Assembly (NCBI RefSeq): GCF_017876115.1
Contig: NZ_JAGINO010000020.1
Location: forward strand, 82,307 to 146,306
DNA length: 64,000 bases
Direction of reading: 5' to 3'
Origin: Azospirillum picis
Lineage (GTDB): Bacteria > Pseudomonadota > Alphaproteobacteria > Azospirillales > Azospirillaceae
Shown in pieces: positions 23,913 through 31,897 of the stretch (positions within the stretch are counted from its first letter, which is position 1; the number at the start of each line of letters is the position of its first letter). Below the pieces are notes generated by a model that saw nothing but the letters and a program-made list of their open reading frames with translations, ran no database searches and was not told the origin of the DNA. Both the position numbers and the translations under genes were made by a program.

Positions 23913-24468
23913 TGGCTAGTTGGGAACTCGTCATTTTATTATAAACACCACTTATAGTTTCCATAGCATTTCTTGTGATCTAATAATAACCATGATTACA
24001 AAGAATATATGGTCCACTCAACACGATAAATCCCGCCCGGTTCATACCGAGGCGGGCTTTTTACTTTTCGGGCGTTAATGGCTGCATTTCCTGCACATCC
24101 ACGTATGCCGTCAAGAACTTTTGGAAAGCATGGGTAGCAGAAAACACGCGCCAATCCATATGGTAACTTCAACGTGGCCCTTGTTTGAACGGTGCCCAAA
24201 ACGCAATAATGCTTGTGTGCGGACCGGGGCGATTCACTTTGGCAGGTGAGCACCAAGCCGGCCACTGCACATCCTCTGCGTCGCTGGATGTAGAACCCGT
24301 GGATTCGGGCCATCGAACCCAGAGGACGAGCCAACGGAGGGCTACTGGCGACGAGCGTACGGCGTCAAAGGTAGGCCTATCATGTCGTAACGGGTGGCTC
24401 ATCCCGTTGTCGGCCGCGTAAAACCGCAACCTTCAAGGTCTGCGGCGCCGTGGACCTGGAGGCTCAAC
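23913..24468. other. Element region without a convincing gene
   Basis: About 555 bases after the AT-rich gene. It holds a terminator near 24032, then about 400 bases of mixed composition with short open frames on both strands that lack ribosome sites and family features. The segment could encode an RNA, but I see no clear promoter. Confidence 0.4.
24032..24061 (+). terminator. Terminator downstream of the membrane-protein gene
   Basis: Stem CCCGCC-CGGT / ACCG-a-GGCGGG with a TCAT loop, followed by CTTTTTAC. It ends the rightward transcript about 120 bases after the membrane protein stop. Confidence 0.8.
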
Positions 24469-24546
24469 ATGAGCATTCAGGTCAAAGTCCACGTGAAGAT
24501 CGACGTTGCTGCGATCATCGCGGCCATCGCCGTATTTTTCATGTGA
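24469..24546 (+). CDS. 25-residue hydrophobic peptide
   Basis: A short open frame, MSIQVKVHVKID followed by VAAIIAAIAVFFM, with an excellent Shine-Dalgarno (GGAGG at 24458-24462, six-base spacer). The N-terminal 12 residues alternate charged and hydrophobic residues and the rest is a short membrane segment, like type I toxin or other small membrane-active peptides. Position next to the iterons and integrase in the element. Judged on ribosome site and composition only. Confidence 0.45.
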   Translation: MSIQVKVHVKIDVAAIIAAIAVFFM

Positions 24547-24709
24547 GGCAAGGGGAGGCTGGGCAACCAGCCTCCTCGCTTTTCCAATCCTCAACACCAC
24601 AGCCAACCACACCAGAAAGCCGCCAATCCGCCGGGCTGAAGGTCACCCCGGCGCGTTTCCGCTTATTCGCAGCGGGCAATGCGGACGGAGACGGCTCCCT
24701 ATCGGGGCT

Positions 24710-24836
24710 GGGGACGCTAATGGGGACGCTGGGGACGCTGTGGGGACGCTGAAACCACACTCAGCGTCCCCACGATTTCCCCAATGAAATCAGTCACTTT
24801 AAACCCACAAAAGTTTTGGGGGACGCTGGGGACGCT
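24710..24836. repeat. Right iteron cluster (GGGGACGCT)
   Basis: Six direct copies of GGGGACGCT at 24710, 24722, 24731, 24742, 24819 and 24828, plus one inverted copy at 24763. Pairs at 24722/24731 and 24819/24828 are exactly nine bases apart, head to tail. A less GC-rich stretch (24775-24817, AATGAAATCAG to AAAGTTTT) lies between copies, like an origin's melting region. Cluster is between the peptide and the integrase stop. Confidence 0.75.
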
Positions 24837-24912
24837 CTTTTCTACTAAGAAAGGAAGGGAAGGGAGGGGGGAAGAGACATTGAAAGCCCTGTGAAAGCCC
24901 TGTGGAAGCCCC

Positions 24913-26148
24913 TCAGCCCTTGCCCTTCCTCCCCGCGGTGATGGGCACCACAGCCCCCGTTGCCCCCTGGCAGAAGTCGGCCCACAGCTTCATCAGGACG
25001 CGCCGCTTCTCCAGCAGGTCGCCGCGCCGATAGGCGGCCTCCACCTTGTTCTTGATGGTGTGGGCCAGTGCCATCTCGGCCACGTCGCTGGGGGTGTTCG
25101 TCGTCTCGGCCGTCCAGTCGCGGAAGGCCGAGCGGAAGCCGTGGGCGGTCGCCTCGATCTTCATCCGGCGCAGCACCATGGTCAGCGTCATGTCGGACAT
25201 GGGCTTGTCGGGCTTGCTGCCCTCGAACACCAGGGCGTCGAGGTCGTCGGGCTTGCGGGCCAGCTTGCGGGCTTCCTCCAGCAGCTCGACGGCGCGCGGT
25301 GCCAGCGGCACCACATGCGGCTTGCCTGCCTTCATCCGCTCGGCCGGGATCGTCCACAGCTTGGCCTCGGTGTCGATCTCCCGCCACATGGCGCCGCGCA
25401 TCTCCCCCGACCGCACCGCGGTCAGGATCAGGAACTCCATCGCCAGCTTGACCACCGGGCCGGTCTGGTCGGTCGCCCGCAGCTTGGTCAGGAAGGCCGG
25501 TACGTCGTCGTAGGGGAGGGCAGCGAAGTGCTCGCCGGAGTCCTTCTGTTTCGGCAGCCCCTTGGCGACGGAGCGCACCGGGTTCTCGCCTTCGCGGAAA
25601 CCCTTGGTCGCAGCCCAGTCCAGCACCGTCCCGATCCTCTGGCGCACCCGGCGGGCCGTCTCGGGCTTCTCCAGCCAGATCGGCAAGAGCACGTCCCGCA
25701 CTTCGGGCGTGCCGATCCTGTCCACCGTCATTGTGCCGATCACCGGGAAGGCGTGGGTTTCCAGAGTGGTGAGCCACTGGTCAGCGTGTTTTCCGTTCTT
25801 CCACGAGTCTTTGTGCTCGGTGTGGCAGGTGCGGGCCGCGCTCTCGAAAGTCGGCACGATGCGCAGAGCCTTTTGACGCTCGGCCACGGGATCGCCGCCG
25901 GCCCGGGCCACCTTGCGCATGGCTATCGCCGTATCCCGCGCCTCGGCCAGCGACACCAGTGTGGTGGACCCCAGGCCGATGTCCCGCCGTCTCCCCTGCA
26001 CCATGATCCGCAGGAGCCAGCGCCGGGCGCCGGACTCGTCCACCTCCAGATACAGCCCGTTGCCGTCCGCATACCGGCCGGGCTTGGCGTTGCGCACCGT
26101 AACCGCCGTCAGGGCCTTCTCGGGGTGCCTCCCGGTTCGCTTGGTCAT
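24913..26148 (-). CDS. int: P4-type tyrosine recombinase (integrase)
   Basis: A 411-residue site-specific integrase with the N-terminal DUF4102 arm-binding domain (LTAVTVRNAKPGRYADGNGL; SLAEARDTAIAMRKVARAG). The catalytic domain has Arg in TAVRSGEMRG, His-x-x-Arg in ATAHGFRSAFRDW, His in MALAHTIKNKVEAAYRRGD, where the Tyr is the likely nucleophile. It reads away from attR, ends before the iteron cluster, and its 5' leader contains the right arm-type sites, so integrase binding may repress its own gene. Intact. Confidence 0.96.
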   Translation of the reverse strand: MTKRTGRHPEKALTAVTVRNAKPGRYADGNGLYLEVDESGARRWLLRIMVQGRRRDIGLGSTTLVSLAEARDTAIAMRKVARAGGDPVAERQKALRIVPTFESAARTCHTEHKDSWKNGKHADQWLTTLETHAFPVIGTMTVDRIGTPEVRDVLLPIWLEKPETARRVRQRIGTVLDWAATKGFREGENPVRSVAKGLPKQKDSGEHFAALPYDDVPAFLTKLRATDQTGPVVKLAMEFLILTAVRSGEMRGAMWREIDTEAKLWTIPAERMKAGKPHVVPLAPRAVELLEEARKLARKPDDLDALVFEGSKPDKPMSDMTLTMVLRRMKIEATAHGFRSAFRDWTAETTNTPSDVAEMALAHTIKNKVEAAYRRGDLLEKRRVLMKLWADFCQGATGAVVPITAGRKGKG

Positions 26149-26169
26149 TTCGAATCCCTGCCAATCCTA

Positions 26170-26190
26170 CCCCACACCTCGCCCCACATT
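26170..26190. repeat. Right integrase arm-type site pair
   Basis: CCCCACACC at 26170 and CCCCACATT at 26182, 12 bases apart, as in the left pair at 11463-11483. They lie between the integrase start and attR, within its promoter leader. Confidence 0.6.
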
Positions 26191-26313
26191 CTGTATCGGG
26201 TGTGGGCGGATGGCAACGGACAGTCACGGACGCAGGCGCAAGAGAGTATTTTGTAAGTCAATGGCTTAGGAGGCATGCGCGGACACCAGAAAACACCGGC
26301 GGATCTCGTTTCT

Positions 26314-26333
26314 AATCCCTCTCCCTCCGCCAC
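26314..26333. repeat. attR core (20-bp direct repeat of the tRNA-Ser 3' end)
   Basis: Exact copy of 11387-11406. It is the displaced original 3' end of the tRNA gene; no tRNA body precedes it. Confidence 0.95.
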
Positions 26334-26358
26334 TGAATGCCTGGACCTTCTGTCCGGC

Positions 26359-26391
26359 AAAAAGGCCCAGCCAGCTTGGTTGGGCCTTTTT
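26359..26391 (+). terminator. Displaced host terminator of tRNA-Ser
   Basis: A-rich stem AAAAGGCCCAGCCA/TGGTTGGGCCTTTT, with one G-U pair, and a T tail, 26 bases after attR. Before integration it would have stood directly behind tRNA-Ser. Confidence 0.85.
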
Positions 26392-26591
26392 GTTTTCCCG
26401 TATCCTAGGATGGGTTGCCTATAGCGTTCAGGAATGCCAGCGAGAGGTTGGATGCTTTCCAGAGACTGTCTGGAGCTTTACTTGGAACAAGGACCAGAGG
26501 CGGCCAGGAAGGATGAGGGCTTGGCCCCGGTCATTGTTCGTGCAGCGCTCCTGCGAGCGTCGGTACCCTGGCGCCCAGCGAAATGAGGCGG

Positions 26592-27596
26592 TCAGGCCGG
26601 CAGGCGCATGCCGGTCAGTGTTTCGCTCAGCATCCATAGCCTCTCCGCTGCCGCCGGGTCGATGGCATGTGGAAAGACGCCGCCCTGACCCAGCGTATCA
26701 CCCAGCACGTAATCGCCGTCGGGCGGAGCCAGAACCACAGCAATGTCGCAGTCCTCGCAATAGACGCCGCCTTCGGTGGCAAGCGCAGGGCTGGTGGCGC
26801 ACCATACCTGTGTGGCCGCTCCCATCGCCGGTGTCTTGAAGCCGCGATCGGGGTCGATGATCGCCTTGCCTTCGGAGTCGACGGCTCCAAGGTCCCGCAG
26901 CATTGTCGGGTCGATATGCTTGCCGAGGTTGGTCTCGACGATGCCGCCGGGATGGACCGCGAAGGCCCGGACTCCATCCGGCGCGCCACGGCGATCGAGT
27001 TCAACCGCGAAGAGGGCGTTTGCGGTTTTCGACTGGCCGTAGGCGGAAAATGGATTGTAGGTGCGCTGGTGGAAGTCCACGTCCTCGAACACCACGCGAG
27101 AGAAGCGATGGCCGAGGGATGACAGCGCGACCACCCGTGCGCCGTGGGCACTCTTCAGCGCGGGCCACAGGCGAAGTGCCAACTGGAAATGCCCAAGGTG
27201 ATTGGTGGCGAACTGCAGTTCGTGTCCACGTGTGTCGCGGGTCAACTCGGGCAGGGCCATGATGCCAGCGTTGTTGACCAAGATGTGGAGCGGCGTGTGT
27301 TCGGCAAGGAAGCGCTCGGCGAAGGCGTCGATCGACTCGGGGGCGAGCAGGTCCATCGGCCAGACTTCGGCTGTCGGATGGCTGGCCAGCGCCCGCCGTG
27401 CCCGCTCGACGTCGCGTGCCGGCACGATCACCCGCGCACCGGCAGCTAGGAAGACGCGCACGGTTTCGAGGCCGAGCCCGGAATAGCCGCCGGTGACGAC
27501 CGCCGTCCGGCCGGAAAGATCGATACCGGCGATCACGTCGTCAGCCGTGCTGGTCCTGCCGAAGCCGGAACGGATTGGGGTCTGGGGTGTGCTCAT
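26592..27596 (-). CDS. SDR-family oxidoreductase
   Basis: A 334-residue short-chain dehydrogenase/reductase. NAD(P)-binding TGGYSGLG is near residues 35-42, NNAG near 112-116, and catalytic YxxxK is YGQSKTANAL (Y about 194). HPGGIVETNL follows. It resembles the WW-domain oxidoreductase/retinol dehydrogenase-like branch by length. The start at 27596 is set by the divergent AraC gene. The first host gene beyond the element. Probably controlled by the AraC protein. Confidence 0.93.
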   Translation of the reverse strand: MSTPQTPIRSGFGRTSTADDVIAGIDLSGRTAVVTGGYSGLGLETVRVFLAAGARVIVPARDVERARRALASHPTAEVWPMDLLAPESIDAFAERFLAEHTPLHILVNNAGIMALPELTRDTRGHELQFATNHLGHFQLALRLWPALKSAHGARVVALSSLGHRFSRVVFEDVDFHQRTYNPFSAYGQSKTANALFAVELDRRGAPDGVRAFAVHPGGIVETNLGKHIDPTMLRDLGAVDSEGKAIIDPDRGFKTPAMGAATQVWCATSPALATEGGVYCEDCDIAVVLAPPDGDYVLGDTLGQGGVFPHAIDPAAAERLWMLSETLTGMRLPA

Positions 27597-27695
27597 GAAA
27601 AACGGTCTCCATGTCGTTGACCGCCCTGAGATGGGATGGTACCCGTGAACGACGAATAATCCATCGTCCTGGATTCTTGCGCGTGCGTTCAAATC

Positions 27696-28622
27696 ATGGG
27701 CAACGATCCCTTCTCCGCCGTCCTGTCGCTTGTTGACGCCCAAGCGGTCTGCGCGGGAGGATTTACCGTCGGCGGAGCCTGGGCGATCGCCTTCCCGCCG
27801 CCGGAGCAACTCAAGTTCTTCGTGATTGCCCGGGGGCGCTGCTGGTTGGCGGTCGAGGGGCTGGAGGCGCCGCTCCGGATGACGGAGGGCGATGCGCTCA
27901 TGCTGGCCGCTCCACGGTCCTTCGTCGCGTTCAGCGATCCCGCGGTTCCGCCGCGTCCGGCGCGTGAACTCTTTGCCGGAGCAACCTCCGGCATCTTCCC
28001 CTTGGGTGGGGGAGACGAGATGCTGTTCCTCGGCGGGCATGTGGACATGGCCGCAGGTTGCGGCTCGCTGCTGCTGGATGGGCTGCCGGATGTCATCCAC
28101 ATCGGCGGCAATTCGACCGAGGCGCCGCGCTTGGCGTCGCTGATCGTTCAGTTGGCCGAAGAGTGCGGCACCAGCCGCGAGGGAGCGGACTTTGCGTGCA
28201 AGGCGCTGGCGCAGTTGATCTTTCTGCAGATCCTGCGGGTCCATCTTGCGCGCCATGGTGACCTCGCCCCCGGCATGCTGCGCGTTCTGGCCGACCGGCG
28301 GTTGGCTCCGGCGCTGCGGCTGATGCATGCCGAGCCGGCGAGGAACTGGCATTTGCCGGAACTGGCGAGTGCCGCCGCGATGTCGCGAACCGCCTTCGCA
28401 ACACGCTTCAAGGCGCTGGCCGGGATGGCGCCGCTCGCCTACCTGGCGCATTGGCGCCTGCGCTTGGCTCAACGCTGGCTGTCCACCGGGACGATGACCA
28501 TCAGTCAGGTCGCGCGTGCCACCGGCTTCGGCTCGGAATCGGCCTTTTCCAATGCCTTCAAGCGAACGACAGGGGTATCGCCATCGCAGTTCCGGTCGAT
28601 GTCGCGGCTCGCTGCCGAGTGA
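27696..28622 (+). CDS. AraC-family transcriptional regulator
   Basis: A 308-residue regulator with an N-terminal cupin (AraC-binding Cupin_6 type; GGAWAIAFPPPEQLKFFVIA, then DALMLAAPRSFVAFSD) and a C-terminal pair of HTHs (NWHLPELASAAAMSRTAFAT; TISQVARATGFGSESAFSNA, ending FKRTTGVSPSQFR). It diverges from the SDR gene with 99 bases between starts, a typical arrangement for an AraC regulator that controls its neighbour. The effector is unknown. Confidence 0.95.
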   Translation: MGNDPFSAVLSLVDAQAVCAGGFTVGGAWAIAFPPPEQLKFFVIARGRCWLAVEGLEAPLRMTEGDALMLAAPRSFVAFSDPAVPPRPARELFAGATSGIFPLGGGDEMLFLGGHVDMAAGCGSLLLDGLPDVIHIGGNSTEAPRLASLIVQLAEECGTSREGADFACKALAQLIFLQILRVHLARHGDLAPGMLRVLADRRLAPALRLMHAEPARNWHLPELASAAAMSRTAFATRFKALAGMAPLAYLAHWRLRLAQRWLSTGTMTISQVARATGFGSESAFSNAFKRTTGVSPSQFRSMSRLAAE

Positions 28623-28723
28623 AAGGGGAGCGATGGACACGATGCTGCGGCAGCGCAGCAGCCTGTGGAATGACACGGACTTGCACGAAGGAGCGGTTCC
28701 GCCGGCTTCAGGCAGCCGAAATA

Positions 28724-28766
28724 GAAAAGCCCGCCCCCATCCGGCCAAGACCGACGGGGGCGGGCT
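28724..28766 (-). terminator. Terminator of the MarR gene
   Basis: Eleven-base perfect stem AGCCCGCCCCC / GGGGGCGGGCT with a 17-base loop; on the minus strand it ends in TTTTCTATTT. Serves the MarR gene 35 bases upstream. Confidence 0.85.
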
Positions 28767-28800
28767 GCTGAGTCGTCTCCGGTGCCTGGAACGCGAAGCG

Positions 28801-29307
28801 TTACTTCGCGCGCGACACGCGGCGCAGGAAGTCGATGAACTGCGCCTGCTCATCCGGGGACAGGTCCTTGACCATGCCCTGGTCATGGGCCTGCACGCGC
28901 GGGATCAGGTCGTCCATCAGGCTCTGTCCTTCCGGCGACAGACGCAGCGCATAGGAGCGGCGGTCGTTCGGCGACGGAGCACGGACGACGAGCCCGCGCG
29001 ACTCGAGCCGGTCGATCACGGCCACCATGGTCGAGCGGTCGATGCCGACCGCCGTGCCCAGGTCGGACTGGGACAGGCCTTCGTTCTCGCGGATCATGAT
29101 CAGCACGCCGAACTGGCCGGGCGTGATGTCATGCGGGGAGACCGCGGTCTGGAAGCTCTGAAACACCGCGATCTGCGCCCGGCGCAGGTTGTAGCCCACA
29201 AGGTCGGGGAGAGGGCCGAGGGCGAGCTTGCCGTTCTTGCCGGGCCGCAGTCGCGAACGCCGGTCGGCGGGGGTATTACGCTCGTTGTCAGTCACCGTGG
29301 ATGCCAT
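28801..29307 (-). CDS. MarR-family transcriptional regulator
   Basis: A 168-residue MarR protein. The winged HTH is LSQSDLGTAVGIDRSTMVAV, then IDRLESRGLVVRAPSPNDRR with the D-R-R wing, followed by SLRLSPEGQ-type strand. The N-terminal 25 residues are basic and disordered. The start is MASTVTDNER at 29307; longer alternatives exist upstream. A 17-bp palindrome 83 bases upstream is the likely autoregulatory operator. It may also control the FAH-family gene that runs in the opposite direction. Confidence 0.93.
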   Translation of the reverse strand: MASTVTDNERNTPADRRSRLRPGKNGKLALGPLPDLVGYNLRRAQIAVFQSFQTAVSPHDITPGQFGVLIMIRENEGLSQSDLGTAVGIDRSTMVAVIDRLESRGLVVRAPSPNDRRSYALRLSPEGQSLMDDLIPRVQAHDQGMVKDLSPDEQAQFIDFLRRVSRAK

Positions 29308-29747
29308 GTTTGGATGAATTATCGGATGAACGGATAAAATGCGGCCAAGGTCTTCGTTTGTCAGCAAGAACCGCACATTCCATAGGTTCCGCATATCAGA
29401 TATGCGCGAAACGTATTGGTTGGGCCACACACAAATTCCATCTTGAAGAGTCAAGAAGTGGTCGACGCCAATTCAGCGCCGATCGCCCGCATGGCGGTTT
29501 CCCCTGCCGCGCGCGGGTTCCCGAATCGGAGCTTCCGACGCCCGGTCCCCCCCAGACCGGGCGTCTTCGTATCCTCATGCCGCCACGCCCCGGGCTGTGG
29601 TTCCTTCGGGCCGTGAAGTGCGGAGCGCCGATGCAGGGCAGGGCGGATGGTTGGGCACTTGGTCTTGCCGCCGCTTTCGGGTTAGCTGTCGGCCGGTCCC
29701 ATCCGGCGACCTTCGAATCCGACAGCCCCAACCGGAGAGCCGAAGCC
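29308..29747. other. Divergent intergenic region with MarR operator
   Basis: 440 bases without a convincing gene. Contains the MarR-type palindrome at 29390-29406 and a ten-base perfect hairpin ACGCCCGGTC/GACCGGGCGT at 29538-29564 without a T tract. Its role is unclear (possibly a weak terminator or transcript-end element). Confidence 0.4.
29390..29406. promoter_or_regulatory. Perfect 17-bp palindrome, candidate MarR operator
   Basis: CGCATATC-A-GATATGCG, eight-base arms around one base. Size and symmetry suit a MarR dimer. It lies 83 bases upstream of the MarR start and about 340 bases upstream of the FAH-family gene. Confidence 0.6.
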
Positions 29748-30431
29748 ATGGCCTTCGCCATTCCCCTGTGGTCCCAGCCGGCCGTGCCCGTCACGGGCGG
29801 CGATCCGTTCCCGGTGCGCCGCATCTATTGCGTGGGCCGGAATTATGCCGCCCATGCCCGCGAAATGGGCGCCGACCCCGACCGGGAGCCGCCCTTCTTC
29901 TTCATGAAGCCGGCCGACGCCATCGTTCCCGACAACGCCACCATTCCCTATCCGTCCAAGACCGCCAACCTGCATCACGAGATCGAACTGGTCGTCGCCA
30001 TCGGCACCGGCGGGCGCGACATCCCGGTCGACCAAGCGCTCGGCCATGTGTTCGGCTATGCGGTCGGGCTCGACATGACCCGCCGCGACCTGCAGAACGC
30101 CGCGAAAAAGGAAGGCAAGCCCTGGGACATGGGCAAGGGCTTCGACCGTTCGGCCCCCTGCTCGGCCATCCGCACCGTGGGTGATGTTGGGCATCCGGAC
30201 AAGGGCGCCGTCACTCTGGAGGTGAATGGCGAACCGCGGCAGAAGGGCGATCTCGCCGACCTGATCTGGTCGGTGGCGGAGACGATCTCCTACCTGTCGG
30301 CCTTCGTCGAGCTGCAGCCGGGCGATCTCATCTACACCGGCACGCCGGAAGGCGTCGGCCCGGTGGCGGCGGGGGACGTGCTGACCGGCAAGGTCGAAGG
30401 CGTCGGCACCCTGACGCTGACCATCGCCTGA
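29748..30431 (+). CDS. Fumarylacetoacetate hydrolase (FAH) family protein
   Basis: A 227-residue FAH-family C-C bond hydrolase. VRRIYCVGRNYAAHAREMGA and PPFFFMKPADAI are family hallmarks. The metal-binding acidic residues lie in LHHEIELVVAIG; catalytic EVNGEPRQ and GDLIYTGTPEGVGPV follow. It belongs to the short FAHD1/fumarylpyruvate hydrolase-like group acting on acylpyruvates or oxaloacetate. A GGAG site precedes the ATG. It is followed, nine bases downstream, by xth, likely cotranscribed. Confidence 0.93.
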   Translation: MAFAIPLWSQPAVPVTGGDPFPVRRIYCVGRNYAAHAREMGADPDREPPFFFMKPADAIVPDNATIPYPSKTANLHHEIELVVAIGTGGRDIPVDQALGHVFGYAVGLDMTRRDLQNAAKKEGKPWDMGKGFDRSAPCSAIRTVGDVGHPDKGAVTLEVNGEPRQKGDLADLIWSVAETISYLSAFVELQPGDLIYTGTPEGVGPVAAGDVLTGKVEGVGTLTLTIA

Positions 30432-30440
30432 GCCGCCGGC

Positions 30441-31235
30441 ATGCGCATCGCGACCTGGAACATCAATTCGGTCCGCATGCGTCTGGACCTCCTCCTCCGC
30501 CTGATGGAGGAGGAAAGCCCGGACGTGATCTGCCTGCAGGAAACCAAGGTGGTGGACCCCGACTTCCCGCTCGGCCCGCTGGCTGAGCGTGGCTATGTCC
30601 ATGCCCACGTCCATGGGATGAAGAGCTACAACGGCGTAGCCATCCTGTCGCGACTGCCCTTCGAGTCGCACGACGTCCAGCACTGGTGCGGCAAGCAGGA
30701 CTGCCGTCACGCACTGGCCCATCTGCCGGGCGGGATCGAGCTGCACTGTGTCTACATACCCGCCGGCGGCGACATTCCCGATCCGGCGGTGAACGAGAAG
30801 TTCGCCCACAAGCTCCAGTTCCTCGACGAAATGACCCACTGGCTGCGGACGGAGCGCACTCCCGACCGCCGCATGGTGCTGGTCGGAGACCTCAACATCG
30901 CCCCGTTGGAGCAGGACGTCTGGAGCCACAAGGAGCTGCTGTCCGTCGTCTCCCACACGCCCATCGAGGTGGAGAAGCTGAGCGCCATGCAGGACTCGGC
31001 CGGTTGGGTCGATGCCATGCGGCGGTTCGTGCCGCCGAGCGAGAAGCTCTATACCTGGTGGAGCTACCGGGCCAAGGACTGGGAGGCATCGAACCGCGGA
31101 CGTCGCTTGGACCATGTCTGGGTGACGCCGCCTTTGGCTGGGGCGCTGACCGGCGTTACAGTCCGCCGCGACGCCCGTGGCTGGGAGCCCAAGCCGTCCG
31201 ACCATGTGCCGGTGATCGTCGACCTCGACGTGTGA
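30441..31235 (+). CDS. xth: Exodeoxyribonuclease III
   Basis: AP endonuclease and 3'-5' exonuclease of base-excision repair, 264 residues. MRIATWNINSVRMRL, the LQETKVVD glutamate, GDLNIAP and the C-terminal RRLDHVWVTP plus PSDHVPVIVDL motifs of the ExoIII family are all present. Its ATG is nine bases after the FAH-family gene stop, so probably an operon, though unrelated in pathway. Length is typical. Confidence 0.96.
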   Translation: MRIATWNINSVRMRLDLLLRLMEEESPDVICLQETKVVDPDFPLGPLAERGYVHAHVHGMKSYNGVAILSRLPFESHDVQHWCGKQDCRHALAHLPGGIELHCVYIPAGGDIPDPAVNEKFAHKLQFLDEMTHWLRTERTPDRRMVLVGDLNIAPLEQDVWSHKELLSVVSHTPIEVEKLSAMQDSAGWVDAMRRFVPPSEKLYTWWSYRAKDWEASNRGRRLDHVWVTPPLAGALTGVTVRRDARGWEPKPSDHVPVIVDLDV

Positions 31236-31277
31236 GACGCCGGCGGCCCCAACGGAGCCCCGGCGGGCGGTGTCCCT

Positions 31278-31859
31278 CTACTCCACCAGGGGGATGTTCA
31301 ACCGCAGCAGCGACAGGACGCTGCCGGGGCCGAGAGCGAACAGGTGGGCGCAGCCGTCGGCCAGCTCCTCGGCCGGCGGTCCCCGCATGTCCCAGCCGGT
31401 GGCGAGGGCATAGAGCGCGCGCAGGATGCCGTTGTGGGCAACCGCGCCCGCCGGGCGGCCGTCCGTTGCCAAATCCGTCAGCCAGGGACGCAAGCGGGCC
31501 TGCACCTCGCGCGGGCTTTCTCCACCGGGCGCCTTGAAGTCCAATCCCAGCCGGTCGTGGCGGTCCGGCATGAGGCCGCCGGCGCGCAGTTCCTCGGTGC
31601 GGCGGCCTTCCCATGTCCCCCAATCCATCTCGACGATGCGCGACTCGGGCTCGGGATCCAGTCCGAGTAGCTGTGCCGTCTCCCAGGCGCGGCGCTTCGG
31701 GCTGGCGATCCAGCGCCGCCCGGCCGCCTCCGGCGGCAGCCGGTAGCGGGCCACGCGGGCGCGGCCGGCAACGGACAGCGGCTCGTCGATGCTGCCCTGG
31801 ATGCGCCCCTCGGCGTTCCAGGCGGTCGGACCATGGCGGAGGATCAGCAGCGTTGTCAT
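31278..31859 (-). CDS. Histidine phosphatase family protein
   Basis: A 193-residue phosphoglycerate-mutase-like phosphatase. The phosphohistidine motif LILRHGPTAWN is near residues 5-15, the second active-site Arg lies near SPKRRAWETAQ, the acid in RIVEMDWGTWEG, and the second His in VAHNGILRAL (near 140). Substrate not deducible. It ends near the convergent xth gene and lies 38 bases from the DUF882 gene. Confidence 0.92.
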   Translation of the reverse strand: MTTLLILRHGPTAWNAEGRIQGSIDEPLSVAGRARVARYRLPPEAAGRRWIASPKRRAWETAQLLGLDPEPESRIVEMDWGTWEGRRTEELRAGGLMPDRHDRLGLDFKAPGGESPREVQARLRPWLTDLATDGRPAGAVAHNGILRALYALATGWDMRGPPAEELADGCAHLFALGPGSVLSLLRLNIPLVE

Positions 31860-31897
31860 GGAAGGGCCGTGCGCGTTGTGGACAGGGCGACCCGAGT

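Larger units (their letters stand above)
11387..26333. mobile_element. Integrated phage satellite, cf-PICI-like, 14.9 kb, tRNA-Ser target
   Basis: Bounded by exact 20-bp repeats of the tRNA-Ser 3' end. Contents from the attR side: P4-type integrase, iterons, tiny peptide, AT-rich membrane protein, XRE repressor (plus strand), three small minus-strand genes, regulator, AlpA-like factor, split primase/helicase, TubC_N-like protein, portal, protease-capsid fusion, small structural protein, HNH nuclease, TerS and TerL. Nothing resembling tail, tape measure, fibre, holin, lysin or a full replisome is present. Size, gene set and order fit capsid-forming phage-inducible chromosomal islands. A defective prophage is the alternative, but no gene is visibly broken. 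Confidence 0.85.

Noticed and set aside
24169..24429. Open frames of 78-112 residues on both strands in the gap after the terminator
   Set aside because: No ribosome sites, overlapping each other, composition not protein-like. Treated as non-coding.
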